DNA of 64,000 nucleotides from Palsa-1439 sp050015495 (GCA_050015495.1 JBEKBH010000001.1:176634-240633); one strand, 5' to 3'; positions 9,020-18,543 are shown, numbered from the stretch's first letter. Notes: generated by a model from the letters alone, not told the origin. Translations and numbers: made by a program.

Positions 9020-9196
9020 TTGTCGGAAGTCAGACTGAAAAAAGGTGAGCCCGTGGAAAAAGCACTGCGCCGGCTGAAGAAGAAGCTGGATCGCGAAGGC
9101 ACGTTGCGCGAAGCGCGGGCGCATCGCCACTACGAAAAGCCAAGCGAAAAGCGACGGCGGAAGGCGCGAGGACCGCGTACCTTCATGGGTTTCTAA
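9020..9196 (+). CDS. rpsU: Small ribosomal subunit protein bS21
   Basis: A 58-residue, very basic protein. The core EKALRRLKKKLDREGTLREARAHRHYEKPSEKRRRK is the bS21 signature. The family start (xEVRxKxGEP) places the initiator at the TTG at 9020, as no ATG lies nearby; an upstream in-frame GTG at 8987 is the alternative. A GAGGGG stretch lies about 13 bases before the TTG, a loose Shine-Dalgarno. It is monocistronic, with a strong promoter upstream and hairpins downstream. bS21 sits at the 30S platform near the anti-Shine-Dalgarno. The C-terminus is short compared with the E. coli protein, as is common outside Proteobacteria. Confidence 0.88.
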   Translation: MSEVRLKKGEPVEKALRRLKKKLDREGTLREARAHRHYEKPSEKRRRKARGPRTFMGF

Positions 9197-9215
9197 ACAG
9201 GCACGAACCAATCCC

Positions 9216-9262
9216 GGGGCCAGCGGTCGCGTTGCGGCGCTGGCCCCGAACACATTCGGGGC
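9216..9262 (+). terminator. Two overlapping hairpins after rpsU (possible terminator)
   Basis: GGGGCCAGCG (9216-9225) pairs perfectly with CGCTGGCCCC (9238-9247). Overlapping it, GCCCCGAA (9243-9250) pairs with TTCGGGGC (9255-9262) over a CACA loop. The two stems are mutually exclusive. A short run, GTTTTC, follows at 9271. The inner 16 bases recur at 23158-23173. Confidence 0.5.
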
Positions 9263-9276
9263 TGACCCCCGTTTTC

Positions 9277-10200
9277 ATGTTTGCATTCTCGACCGGCTGG
9301 AATTCGGAACGCCACATCGACGGGCGCGCCATGGTCAACGAGGTGCGCGCGCTCGGCTTCGAGTACGTGGAGCTCGGGCACAGCACGCGATTGTCGCTCC
9401 TGACGGGAGTGCAGGAAGCCGTGGCCGCCGGCGAGATCAAGATCAGTTCGCTCCACAATTTCTGCCCGACCCCCATTGGGGTCATGGGCCCGGCCCCCAA
9501 CTACTACCTGCCCAGCTCGTGGGATGAAGAGGAGCGTAAGTATGCCGTGCGCCACACGTTGCGCACGATCGACTGCGCGGCGGCGCTCGGCGCGAAGGCC
9601 GTGGTGATGCATCTGGGGCGGGTGCCGATGCGCCACTATACAGCGCGCCTGTTGGACTTTCACTTCAAAGAGCGCGCGGACAGCGTCAAATACCACCGAT
9701 TAGCCGAGAAAGCCATCACCGTCCGCGACAGGAAACGCCAGCGGCCTCTCGATCAGGTGTACCGCACGCTGGACGAGGTACTGCCCCGGGCGAAAGAAAT
9801 GGGTGTGAAAATCGGGATGGAGACGCGCTTCGGCATCGAAGAGATCCCCAACGAGGAAGAGGCCGAGCGGATTCTCACGCGCTTCGGCACGGAAACGATC
9901 ATGTATTGGCACGACGTCGGCCATGCCGCCGTGAAAGAAGTCCTCGGGTTGATGAGCGTCGACCGTATCCTGAGTCGATTTCGCGGCCGGACCGCCGGAA
10001 TGCACTTGCAAGATTTTAACCCGCCCGCCGAGGATCACCTCCCGCCGGGTCTGGGGACATACGATTTTGGGCAGTTGGCACCGTTTGTCACGGACGGCAT
10101 GGTGCTCGCCTGGGAAATTCATCCCCACTGGAAGGCCGAGGACATCATCGGCGGCGTAAAGCGGGTGCACGAGTTGCTACGGAAGACGGTCACCGTATGA
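9277..10200 (+). CDS. Xylose-isomerase-like TIM-barrel protein
   Basis: A 307-residue protein of the AP-endonuclease-2/sugar isomerase TIM-barrel superfamily. Candidate metal ligands are visible: Glu in GMETRFGIEE, His-Asp-His in YWHDVGHAA, His in GMHLQDF and Glu in LAWEIHP. The start MFAFSTGWNSERH is typical of these proteins; the frame is open 15 codons further upstream, into the rpsU terminator region. Its stop overlaps the next gene by 4 bases (ATGA at 10197), so it is coupled to a flippase-like membrane protein. The substrate is unknown; sugar, inositol or another polyol are family possibilities, and the membrane partner might suggest envelope sugar work. Confidence 0.8.
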   Translation: MFAFSTGWNSERHIDGRAMVNEVRALGFEYVELGHSTRLSLLTGVQEAVAAGEIKISSLHNFCPTPIGVMGPAPNYYLPSSWDEEERKYAVRHTLRTIDCAAALGAKAVVMHLGRVPMRHYTARLLDFHFKERADSVKYHRLAEKAITVRDRKRQRPLDQVYRTLDEVLPRAKEMGVKIGMETRFGIEEIPNEEEAERILTRFGTETIMYWHDVGHAAVKEVLGLMSVDRILSRFRGRTAGMHLQDFNPPAEDHLPPGLGTYDFGQLAPFVTDGMVLAWEIHPHWKAEDIIGGVKRVHELLRKTVTV

Positions 10201-11285
10201 AAAAACACCTCGGCGGGTTATTGCGTGTACTCGTCAGCGTAGGTCTCCTGGCCTACTTGTTCAACGGCATTTTTCACAAAGAAGCGTTGGAGTACTTTCA
10301 GGCGCACAACATCGACCCCGATGCGTTGGACTGGGCGGCGCGCGCCCGAATTGTGTGGAGCGTGGGTCCCCAGACGTTATGGCACGAATTTCAGAGAATT
10401 GATCCGACTTGGCTCGCCGCCGCCATCCTTTCCGCCGGTATACCGGCCATTCTCGGAATCACCCGCTGGCGGTGGATTCTGCATGTCCAGGGATTGGACG
10501 TGAGATATCCGCGCCTCTTTTCGATTTCCTTTATCGGCTTGTTCTTTAACGCGTTCATGCTCGGGTCAACCGGCGGAGATGTTATGAAGGCGTTGTACGT
10601 GGCGCAGGAGACGCATCACAAAAAGGCCGAGGCCATCGCCACGGTTGTCGTGGATCGCTTGATCGGTCTGCTGGCGCTGTTCATCATCGCCCTGGTGATG
10701 ATGGCGATCTATCACACCCGTGTCTTGCGCGATCCCAAGCTGTTCTGGTTTTCGATGGCGACCCTCGCGGTGATCGTCTTCACCATCGTGGGGACATTTG
10801 TTGGCTTGTGGCGGGGCTTCGTTGACAAATTTCCCGGGTTGCGCTCCTGGCTCCAACGGATGCCGAAGTACGACGCCTTGCGACGGATGGTAGAAGCCTA
10901 CCGGGTCTACGCCTCTCATCCCGTGATCCTCACCCAAACGATGTTGATTTCATTTGCCGTCCACTTCTTTGCGATGTTCAGTATCTGGTGCGTCGGGATG
11001 GGATTGGCGGTTCGTTCCGCGCAGTTCGCGGATTACTTCCTGTACCTGCCGATCATCAACTCGGTGACATCCGTGCCCATCACCATCTCCGGCTTTGGCG
11101 TCCGCGAAGCGATGTACGTCAAGATGTTCCATGAAGTCGGCGTGGCCGGGTCGGTCGCGCTGGTCATGTCACTGGTGGGCTACCTCGCCGCGTTGGTCTG
11201 GAGCATCATCGGTGGCGGGTTTTTCCTCACCCATCGCAAGGAACTTCCACCGGCTGACCAAATGGCCTCGGGCGAAACCGAGTAA
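10197..11285 (+). CDS. Flippase-like membrane protein (LPG-synthase TM / AglD family)
   Basis: A 362-residue polytopic membrane protein with about 8 hydrophobic segments. The pattern LGITRWRWILHVQGLDVRY...SFIGLFFNAFMLGSTGGDVMKALYVAQE followed by TVVVDRLIGLLALF is characteristic of the lysylphosphatidylglycerol-synthase transmembrane family (DUF/UPF0104). Members are thought to move lipid-linked molecules across the membrane. It lacks the soluble aminoacyl-transferase domain of MprF. It is translationally coupled to the upstream TIM-barrel gene. The function of the pair is not known to me. Confidence 0.82.
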   Translation: MKKHLGGLLRVLVSVGLLAYLFNGIFHKEALEYFQAHNIDPDALDWAARARIVWSVGPQTLWHEFQRIDPTWLAAAILSAGIPAILGITRWRWILHVQGLDVRYPRLFSISFIGLFFNAFMLGSTGGDVMKALYVAQETHHKKAEAIATVVVDRLIGLLALFIIALVMMAIYHTRVLRDPKLFWFSMATLAVIVFTIVGTFVGLWRGFVDKFPGLRSWLQRMPKYDALRRMVEAYRVYASHPVILTQTMLISFAVHFFAMFSIWCVGMGLAVRSAQFADYFLYLPIINSVTSVPITISGFGVREAMYVKMFHEVGVAGSVALVMSLVGYLAALVWSIIGGGFFLTHRKELPPADQMASGETE

Positions 11286-11294
11286 ACTGCGCCA

Positions 11295-13736
11295 TCACGA
11301 CAAAACGGTCAATGTCCCGCTGGTAACGCCCAATTGCTTGACCACGTTCAAGCGCTGGAACCGAGCGGATGAATCAGCCGCGGTTCCCTCGATCAAATCC
11401 CGGTACGCCTGCAGGATCGCGCGGGCTTTCACGGCGTCTTCATCGAGCAATTCCACGCGAAAGACGCGGGCGCCGGCCTCGACAAATGATTGCACAAAAT
11501 CGCCGCCGCTCTGGGCTTTTGCGTGGTACACGGTGTTGCGGCAGCCCACGTCCGCTTTGAGGGGATGTTCCGCGCCTACGCGATCACGCAATTTCACGTT
11601 ATGGCGGTCGCAGGGTCGCCCGCAATTTGTGACATCCGTCCCGTTGGACATGAACGCGGCAAACACGCAGTGCTCCATGTGAAACATCGGCATGTGCTGG
11701 TGGACCGTCAACTCGAACCAATGCGGCGGCGCCGCGTGCAATAAATCGATCACTTGCTGCGCGTTCAGGTCGTAGGAAATTGTCAGGCGTTCCAATCCCT
11801 CGCGCATCAGGAGCTCGGCGGCCAGCGGATTGGCGACATTGAGAGAAAAATCGCCGACCTTTCGCAACGTACTGTTCCGAAAATAGTCCAGACCGCCGAG
11901 GTTGCGAATGAGAACGCCGTCCGGCTTGGCCGATTCGATCAGCTTGAAGAACCCCTGCTCGCCCGCCTTTTGAATTCGCGGCGTGGCCAGATAGATTCCT
12001 GCCCCGCCACGCTCTCGAACCTGCACGACGGCCTCGTGATACCGCCGGAGGTCCTCGAAATCCACGTAGAGGGTGGCGCAACCGGATTCCAGCGCGGCGG
12101 AGAGCTGATCCATCGTTCGACAGAGCGCAACCAGTTGCCGGGGACGATCCACCGTTTCTCTCGGAACGTTCACCAGGAGGTCCGAAAGGACCGGAGTTAT
12201 CGCGGGCGACGGTTGCGCCTCATCATCCCCATCCTGTCGAGCCGAATGGATCTTCTCCACAAGTTCCCGACGCAACCGGTTCAACTCGCTCACGGGGAGA
12301 ATGGTCTGTCCAACCAGCTTGTTGTGTATCTCCCCCAACACGAAATTCGTTTCCCCGAGACGGCCGAGCTGGTCCCGCAAGGCTTTCTCGGTCAGCGGCC
12401 GCTTGAACGCCGTCTGCAATGGCATCGACGAATTGACGCGCACCCCGTTCGTTTCCACCGTCAGAAGTGTGCCGACGGCTCCCGTCACCGTGAGGTCGAT
12501 GCTCGTCTTCGGCTGCGGGATGTCGCCTTTGTACGTTCGCCTCAATTCTCGTTCGAGCTGCGGGTCACTCGTCTTCCATACCCGGTCACCCGGTTTCAAC
12601 CGGCCAAAGTCCACATGGCCACGCTCGAAAAATAGGCAATTCTCGCGGACCTGCCAGATGCGCCCGCCTTGTTCGTGGTCGGGATCACCGCCCGTGTCAA
12701 ACACCACGCCGTCGCCGGCGGCCAACGGCGTCTGCGCGTCCACCTCGACGTGATCGGCTCCGACCTGTCGAATCGCCCCGACAAACGGGCCGCGTTTCTT
12801 GCCGAACCGCGCCCGCACCAATTCCTGATGGTTCACGCCGTGCAACCAGCCGGAATACAGGCCGCGGGAGAAGGTCATCTCCAGCTTGTACTTGTCCGCG
12901 TCATCAACGGCGGCGGACTGCTCCGCGAGCGCCGCGTCAATCGCCTTGCGGTACACCTGGCACGTTGCCGCAACGTACTCGGGAGACTTCAGCCGTCCCT
13001 CGATCTTGAAACCGCTCACCCCGAGACGAATCAGTTCCGGTATCTCTTCGAGGGCCATCAGGTCCTGCGGCGACAGCAGGTATCGACGGTCGCCCAATTC
13101 TTTCACGACCCCATCAACGACCAGTTCGTACGGCAACCGGCACGCCTGCGCGCACTCCCCGCGGTTGGCGCTCCGTTGGCCCAATGCTTCACTGGTCAGG
13201 CACTGGCCCGAATACGCCACGCACAACGCGCCATGTACAAACACCTCCAGCAACGGCAGGCCCTCGGCGGCTCCGCCAAACTTCGCCATCTCAGGCATCG
13301 ATGCTTCGCGCGCCAACACGATCCGCTTGATGCCGAGCCGGGCCGCAAACCTCGCGCCCTCCGGCGACGTAATGGTCATCTGTGTCGACGCATGAACATC
13401 CATCTTCGTGCCCAGTTCGCGCGCGAGCACCGCCAATCCAAGGTCCTGGACGATCACAACATCGACTCCCGCCGCGTCGAGCAGCATCAACTCGCGTTCG
13501 GCGTCGGTGAGTTCATCGGTAAAAATGAGCGTGTTGACGGTGCAAAATGCCCGGACACGATGACTGTGGAGAAACCGGACCAACTCCGGCAACTGCTCCT
13601 CGGTAAAATTGTCTGCCCGCATCCGGGCATTGAAGCGTGGCAGGCCGAAATACACCGCGTCGGCGCCGTTGGCCACAGCCGCGCGCGCGCATTCCATATT
13701 CCCCGCAGGGGCGATCAACTCCGGTTTAATTCTCAC
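11295..13736 (-). CDS. Peptidase U32 family protein with C-terminal DUF3656-type region
   Basis: An 813-residue U32 protein. It begins VRIKPELIAPAGNMECARAAVANGADAVYFG, the conserved TIM-barrel start, and carries the U32 signature EVFVHGALCVAYSGQC with further Cys in RGECAQACRLPYE (about residues 165-200). The C-terminal 350 residues match the longer collagenase-like/RlhA-type members and end in a second Cys-rich barrel part. In E. coli such proteins act in tRNA or rRNA hydroxylation with prephenate rather than as proteases. I use the GTG at 13736, because the in-frame codons upstream, back to 13832, cross a hairpin region and have no family similarity. It is convergent with the flippase gene. 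Confidence 0.85.
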   Translation of the reverse strand: MRIKPELIAPAGNMECARAAVANGADAVYFGLPRFNARMRADNFTEEQLPELVRFLHSHRVRAFCTVNTLIFTDELTDAERELMLLDAAGVDVVIVQDLGLAVLARELGTKMDVHASTQMTITSPEGARFAARLGIKRIVLAREASMPEMAKFGGAAEGLPLLEVFVHGALCVAYSGQCLTSEALGQRSANRGECAQACRLPYELVVDGVVKELGDRRYLLSPQDLMALEEIPELIRLGVSGFKIEGRLKSPEYVAATCQVYRKAIDAALAEQSAAVDDADKYKLEMTFSRGLYSGWLHGVNHQELVRARFGKKRGPFVGAIRQVGADHVEVDAQTPLAAGDGVVFDTGGDPDHEQGGRIWQVRENCLFFERGHVDFGRLKPGDRVWKTSDPQLERELRRTYKGDIPQPKTSIDLTVTGAVGTLLTVETNGVRVNSSMPLQTAFKRPLTEKALRDQLGRLGETNFVLGEIHNKLVGQTILPVSELNRLRRELVEKIHSARQDGDDEAQPSPAITPVLSDLLVNVPRETVDRPRQLVALCRTMDQLSAALESGCATLYVDFEDLRRYHEAVVQVRERGGAGIYLATPRIQKAGEQGFFKLIESAKPDGVLIRNLGGLDYFRNSTLRKVGDFSLNVANPLAAELLMREGLERLTISYDLNAQQVIDLLHAAPPHWFELTVHQHMPMFHMEHCVFAAFMSNGTDVTNCGRPCDRHNVKLRDRVGAEHPLKADVGCRNTVYHAKAQSGGDFVQSFVEAGARVFRVELLDEDAVKARAILQAYRDLIEGTAADSSARFQRLNVVKQLGVTSGTLTVLS

Positions 13737-13812
13737 GCGCCGCGAACATACCAGAAGCGCGCCCGCAAAGCCATCCTCGGTATGCGCTCCGCGTGGGGAA
13801 CCTCTGCTGAGG

Positions 13813-13833
13813 TGTGGGCTGTCGACGCCCACA
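13813..13833. repeat. Short perfect hairpin between divergent genes
   Basis: TGTGGGC (13813-13819) pairs with GCCCACA (13827-13833) over a 7-base loop, in the 190-base gap between the U32 gene and the GspG-like lipoprotein gene. No T tract follows, so it is not an evident terminator. Confidence 0.4.
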
Positions 13834-13927
13834 ATTCTAGGTGGGGACGGGGTTCTCTTTGTGCTTTCCTCGCGTTTCGATCAAGCGTTTAATGCAGCTC
13901 GGACAATTGATCGGTATCGTTACGCGT

Positions 13928-14305
13928 ATGAAAAGTACAATGGTGCTTGTGGTTTGCCTGTTCGTGGTCAATGGGTGCTCCCCGGTGCAAGACCTAGAGC
14001 GATCAAAGGTGATGACGGGGGGCGAAATCAGGAATCTGGTTGGAGCGATCGATCTATATACGCTAGACACTGGAGCGCCACCGGGAACGAACATGGGGCT
14101 TGAGGCGTTAATAACAGATCCCGGAGTGTCTGCATGGCATGGCCCCTACCTCCGTCCAGCGGTACTACCCAAAGACTCTTGGGGAACGGTTTTGCGGTAC
14201 CGTTTGGCGGGCTCGAACTATGTCATCCAATCGGCAGGGCCAGACCGCAAATTTGATACGCCTGACGACATCTGTATGACGCAGCGTGTGTGGCGCGATC
14301 CCTAG
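13928..14305 (+). CDS. Lipoprotein with a GspG-like (type II secretion pseudopilin) core
   Basis: A 125-residue protein. The start MKSTMVLVVCLFVVNGCSP has a lipobox (VVNGC), so Cys17 should be lipidated. The mature part LVGAIDLYTLDTGAPPGTNMGLEALITDP...GPYLRPAVLPKDSWGTVLRYRL...SAGPDRKFDTPDDI follows the C-terminal core of GspG major pseudopilins almost motif by motif: the Tyr-x-x-Asp-x-Gly, GLEAL, LPxDxWG and calcium-loop-like DxxxDTPDD. The type III prepilin N-terminal helix is absent and replaced by a lipoprotein signal. No secretion gene is adjacent. Two in-frame starts further upstream (such as 13892) would hide the lipobox. Confidence 0.65.
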   Translation: MKSTMVLVVCLFVVNGCSPVQDLERSKVMTGGEIRNLVGAIDLYTLDTGAPPGTNMGLEALITDPGVSAWHGPYLRPAVLPKDSWGTVLRYRLAGSNYVIQSAGPDRKFDTPDDICMTQRVWRDP

Positions 14306-14441
14306 GCGAAGGAAGCCTTAGCCGGCGCGCCATCCCCTGCATGTTTAAAGCGGGGGCCAGTTCCCCGACCGTGATGACCGACGCGTGTGAGCGACGGGTC
14401 AATATACGTCTCCCGCTCGTTCATATTTCTCCCACTAGAGA

Positions 14442-14460
14442 CACAGGTGAGACACCTGTG
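14442..14460. repeat. Perfect hairpin in the cca leader
   Basis: CACAGGTG (14442-14449) pairs perfectly with CACCTGTG (14453-14460) over an AGA loop. It ends 17 bases before the cca ATG, so it sits in the leader near the ribosome site. It resembles the interspersed hairpin repeats common in related genomes (recalled, not searched). Confidence 0.5.
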
Positions 14461-14477
14461 CTACTCTTACAGTTGCG

Positions 14478-15944
14478 ATGAAGGAAACGGCGACGAACAT
14501 TGTCCGACGGCTGCGCGCGGCGGGCCATGTGACGTATTTTGTCGGCGGATGTGTGCGCGACATGGTGCAGGGCACCGAACCGCATGACTTCGATATCGCC
14601 ACGAGCGCCACACCTGAAGAGGTTCAGGCGCTCTATCCCAGGACCGTCCCTGTCGGCGCGGCCTTCGGCGTCGTGTTGGTCCTCGAAGATGACCACCAAT
14701 TCGAGGTCGCCACGTTTCGCAGCGATGACGCCTATATCGACGGACGGCGTCCCACCGGCGTTCACTACGGCTCGCCGCAAGAGGACGCTCAGCGCCGAGA
14801 TTTCACGGTCAACGGATTGTTTTATGATCCGTTGGCATCTGAGACACAGAACGGCGCGCCCGGCGGTCGCGCCCTACCCACGGCAACTGATGCCCTACCG
14901 GGGATAATCGATTACGTCGGCGGTCGGGCCGACATCGAGCGAAGGCTGGTGCGGACGATTGGCGATCCGCGGCGGCGGTTTACCGAAGACAAGTTGCGAA
15001 TGCTGCGCGCCGTCCGATTTGCGGCCAATTTGGAATTTGCCATCGATCCCGCGACGTTCGACGCGGTCAAGGAGATGGCGTCCCAAATCCACGTTGTCAG
15101 CGCGGAACGGATCCGCGACGAACTGATCAAGATTCTTACGCGATCGCACGCGGGTCGCGGCCTGGAACTGCTCGATGCCAGCGGGCTTTTACAGGAGATT
15201 CTACCCGAAATTGCCGCGATGAAGGGGGTCGAGCAACCGCCCGAGTTTCATCCCGAAGGCGATGTGTTCCAACACACGAGGTTGATGCTTGAGACGATGA
15301 GCGAAACGGCGCTCGCGGCGCGAGCGCCCTACCGTAGCGCGAGTGAAACGGCGCGCTCGGCGAGCACGCCCTACCACGACCCGGTGGTGCTCGCGTTCGC
15401 CGTCCTGTTGCACGACGTGGGCAAGCCGCCCACATTCACGCGCGCCCCGGACCGGATCCGGTTCAACGACCACGACCGCATCGGCGCGGAGATGGCGGAA
15501 ACGATCCTGCGTCGACTTCGCTTCCCCAACGAGGAAATCGACAAGATCACCCTCTGCGTTCGCGAACACATGCGGTTTCAATTCGTCAAGGAAATGCGGC
15601 CGGCGAAACTCAAGCGCATCCTCGCCCGCGCCACGTTTCCCGACGAACTTGAACTCCACCGGATCGATTGCGCCTCCAGCCACCGGAATCTGGAGAACTA
15701 CGAATTCCTTAAGGCCAAGGCCGCGGAGTTGCCACCGGAAGCCGTCAAACCCGAGCCGCTCTTGAACGGCCACGATCTGCTGGCTCTCGGGCTTACGCCA
15801 GGCCCGATGGTGGGACAGATCCTGCGGGAGGTGGAGGAACTACAATTGGAGGAACGCCTGAAATCACGGGCGGAGGCATTGGACTTCGCGAAGTCACGAG
15901 TGTCGGCGGCATCCGCCTCGCCCGGCGGCGGCGCGGCGACCTGA
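14478..15944 (+). CDS. cca: CCA-adding tRNA nucleotidyltransferase with HD domain
   Basis: A 488-residue class II polynucleotide polymerase/CCA-adding enzyme. The catalytic head has VTYFVGGCVRDMVQGTEPHDFDIATSA (GGxVRD and DxD) at about 18-45. RRDFTVNGLFYDP lies near 110 and the tRNA-binding RFTEDKLRMLRAVRFAANL near 160. An HD domain follows (FQHTRLMLE and LLHDVGKPPTF, about 265-320). Two stretches interrupt the conserved sequence: residues about 124-141 and 274-299. Both are encoded by short GC-rich palindromes (see the repeats at 14849-14878, 15299-15333 and 15341-15375). The last 152 bases are antisense to the C-terminus of the site-2 protease gene. A hairpin lies directly upstream of the start. 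Confidence 0.92.
   Translation: MKETATNIVRRLRAAGHVTYFVGGCVRDMVQGTEPHDFDIATSATPEEVQALYPRTVPVGAAFGVVLVLEDDHQFEVATFRSDDAYIDGRRPTGVHYGSPQEDAQRRDFTVNGLFYDPLASETQNGAPGGRALPTATDALPGIIDYVGGRADIERRLVRTIGDPRRRFTEDKLRMLRAVRFAANLEFAIDPATFDAVKEMASQIHVVSAERIRDELIKILTRSHAGRGLELLDASGLLQEILPEIAAMKGVEQPPEFHPEGDVFQHTRLMLETMSETALAARAPYRSASETARSASTPYHDPVVLAFAVLLHDVGKPPTFTRAPDRIRFNDHDRIGAEMAETILRRLRFPNEEIDKITLCVREHMRFQFVKEMRPAKLKRILARATFPDELELHRIDCASSHRNLENYEFLKAKAAELPPEAVKPEPLLNGHDLLALGLTPGPMVGQILREVEELQLEERLKSRAEALDFAKSRVSAASASPGGGAAT
14849..14878 (+). repeat. Palindromic element, copy 1, inside cca
   Basis: GAAC, a 21-base hairpin (14853-14873) and the tail CTACC. The hairpin arms are 9 bases with a GGC loop; pairing holds at 8 of 9 positions. 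It is read in frame as part of QNGAPGGRALPT, within an insertion before the conserved GIIDYVGGRADIE segment. Its reading frame differs from copies 2 and 3. Confidence 0.6.
15299..15333 (+). repeat. Palindromic element, copy 2, inside cca
   Basis: A 35-base unit whose 21-base core (15308-15328) forms a perfect 9-base-pair hairpin with loop GGC, followed by CTACC. It encodes ETALAARAPY in the HD domain region. It is 29/35 identical to copy 3, which starts 42 bases later, so the reading frame is kept. Confidence 0.65.
15341..15375 (+). repeat. Palindromic element, copy 3, inside cca
   Basis: The 21-base core (15350-15370) forms a hairpin with 8 of 9 pairs and loop GGC, followed by CTACC. Relative to copy 2, stem pairs 6/16 (T-A to G-C) and 8/14 (G-C to T-A) changed together, so pairing is conserved while sequence is not. 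It encodes SETARSASTPY. Confidence 0.65.
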
Positions 15945-17007
15945 GACTCGATTGCAGCAACAGGTACCGATTGACGTTGTCGGGCGAAACCATTCCGACC
16001 AGCTGCCCCTCATCCACGACGACCACCGCGTTTGTGCTTGTGCCGTTGATGATCTCCTCACACGCCTGCGCCAACCTGTCCCGCGGCGACGCCAGCGTCA
16101 CATTCGTCCCGATAATCGTCATCACCGGCGTGTTGGCTCCCTGCGCATTCGTCGCTTCGACGAGTCCCGACCGCGTCACCATGCCCACGAGTCTTCCCTC
16201 TTCGAGCACAGGAAAATCGTCCTGACCTGTCTGATAGATCAACTCGATTCCGCGCGACACGGGATCCGAGGGTGAAAGCACCGCGACTCCCCGGCTCATC
16301 ACATCCCCGACGGCCAGGTCGCGCAACGCGCTTCGCATCCGCACGACGCGTTCCTCACCTTCGGCGCCCAGGAAGATGAACGCCCCGATCAAGACGAGCC
16401 AGAAAGAGAATTTCAATCCGACGACCACGAACAGGATGGCCAATCCCTGCCCCACCATGGCGGCGATCGTCGTGGCTTGCCGGTACGGGAGGACGAGGGC
16501 CAACACCGCCCGCAGCAGCCGCCCACCGTCCATCGGAAACGCGGGAATAAAGTTAAACACGAAGAGCGTGATATTTGCCTGGGTGAGGGTTAGCAACAGT
16601 CCATGAAAATCCTGGGGCATGGCCACGATCAGCCAGTGTGACGGTGTGCCCGTGAATGGAATCAACGCGCACGCGATGGCGGCATTGACCATCGGCCCCG
16701 CCACGGTGATGGCAATCTCGTGCCAAGGATTTTCCGGGATGCTGCGCAACGCCGCCACGCCACCGATTGGCAGAAGTGTAATGCTTCTCACCTGCACGCC
16801 AAGTTGTTGGGCCACAACACTATGTCCAAGCTCGTGGAGGGCGATGCAGGCAAATATCGTGCTGAACATCGCCACCGCCCAACCAGCCCCGTTTAGCCCG
16901 TCATCCATGAAGCCGCCGTACGCTATGAAGGCGAGGAATAGAAGGAACGTAAAATGCAGCCGCAGGCTGATCCCGAATACCCGACCGATTGGAAGCGACC
17001 ATTTCAT
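15793..17007 (-). CDS. Site-2-type intramembrane zinc protease with paired CBS domains
   Basis: A 404-residue M50 protease. The zinc motif HELGH lies in FACIALHELGHSVVAQQLGV (near residue 53), and the second site NFIPAFPMDGGRLLRA near 155. About six membrane segments surround them. Two CBS motifs (about 225-345) follow, likely sensing an adenine nucleotide. The start is the ATG at 17007 (MKWSLPIGRVFGISLRLHFTF); codons further upstream run over the divergent response-regulator gene. The C-terminal 50 or so residues are Arg- then Pro-rich and lie antisense to the last 152 bases of cca, so this tail may be a recent read-through extension. Substrate unknown; relatives cleave anti-sigma factors. 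Confidence 0.88.
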   Translation of the reverse strand: MKWSLPIGRVFGISLRLHFTFLLFLAFIAYGGFMDDGLNGAGWAVAMFSTIFACIALHELGHSVVAQQLGVQVRSITLLPIGGVAALRSIPENPWHEIAITVAGPMVNAAIACALIPFTGTPSHWLIVAMPQDFHGLLLTLTQANITLFVFNFIPAFPMDGGRLLRAVLALVLPYRQATTIAAMVGQGLAILFVVVGLKFSFWLVLIGAFIFLGAEGEERVVRMRSALRDLAVGDVMSRGVAVLSPSDPVSRGIELIYQTGQDDFPVLEEGRLVGMVTRSGLVEATNAQGANTPVMTIIGTNVTLASPRDRLAQACEEIINGTSTNAVVVVDEGQLVGMVSPDNVNRYLLLQSSLRSPRRRRARRMPPTLVTSRSPMPPPVISGVPPIVVPPPPAGSVPPSGLA

Positions 17008-17065
17008 TGTCTTATCCCTAACACTGAAGGGCGAGTGCCGCAAGTAGCGATCTCCCCGCCGATTA

Positions 17066-17088
17066 CCGCAGGGAGGCTTGCCCTGCGG
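17066..17088. repeat. Perfect hairpin in a divergent promoter region
   Basis: CCGCAGGG (17066-17073) pairs with CCCTGCGG (17081-17088) over a 7-base loop, between the divergent site-2 protease and response-regulator genes. Its right arm overlaps the predicted -35 of the latter, so it could act as an operator or be an interspersed repeat. Confidence 0.45.
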
Positions 17089-17106
17089 GGACAGTGTGAC
17101 TATGAT
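17078..17106 (+). promoter_or_regulatory. Predicted sigma70-type promoter of the NtrC-type regulator gene
   Basis: TTGCCC (17078-17083), a 17-base spacer and TATGAT (17101-17106). It predicts a start about 3 bases before the ATG at 17116, giving a nearly leaderless mRNA. Confidence 0.45.
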
Positions 17107-17115
17107 GCGAGGCCT

Positions 17116-18543
<1,428 letters not shown>

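Noticed and set aside
14306..14441. Small genes between the GspG-like lipoprotein and cca
   Set aside because: Short frames overlap the cca leader hairpin and have no ribosome site or recognisable sequence.
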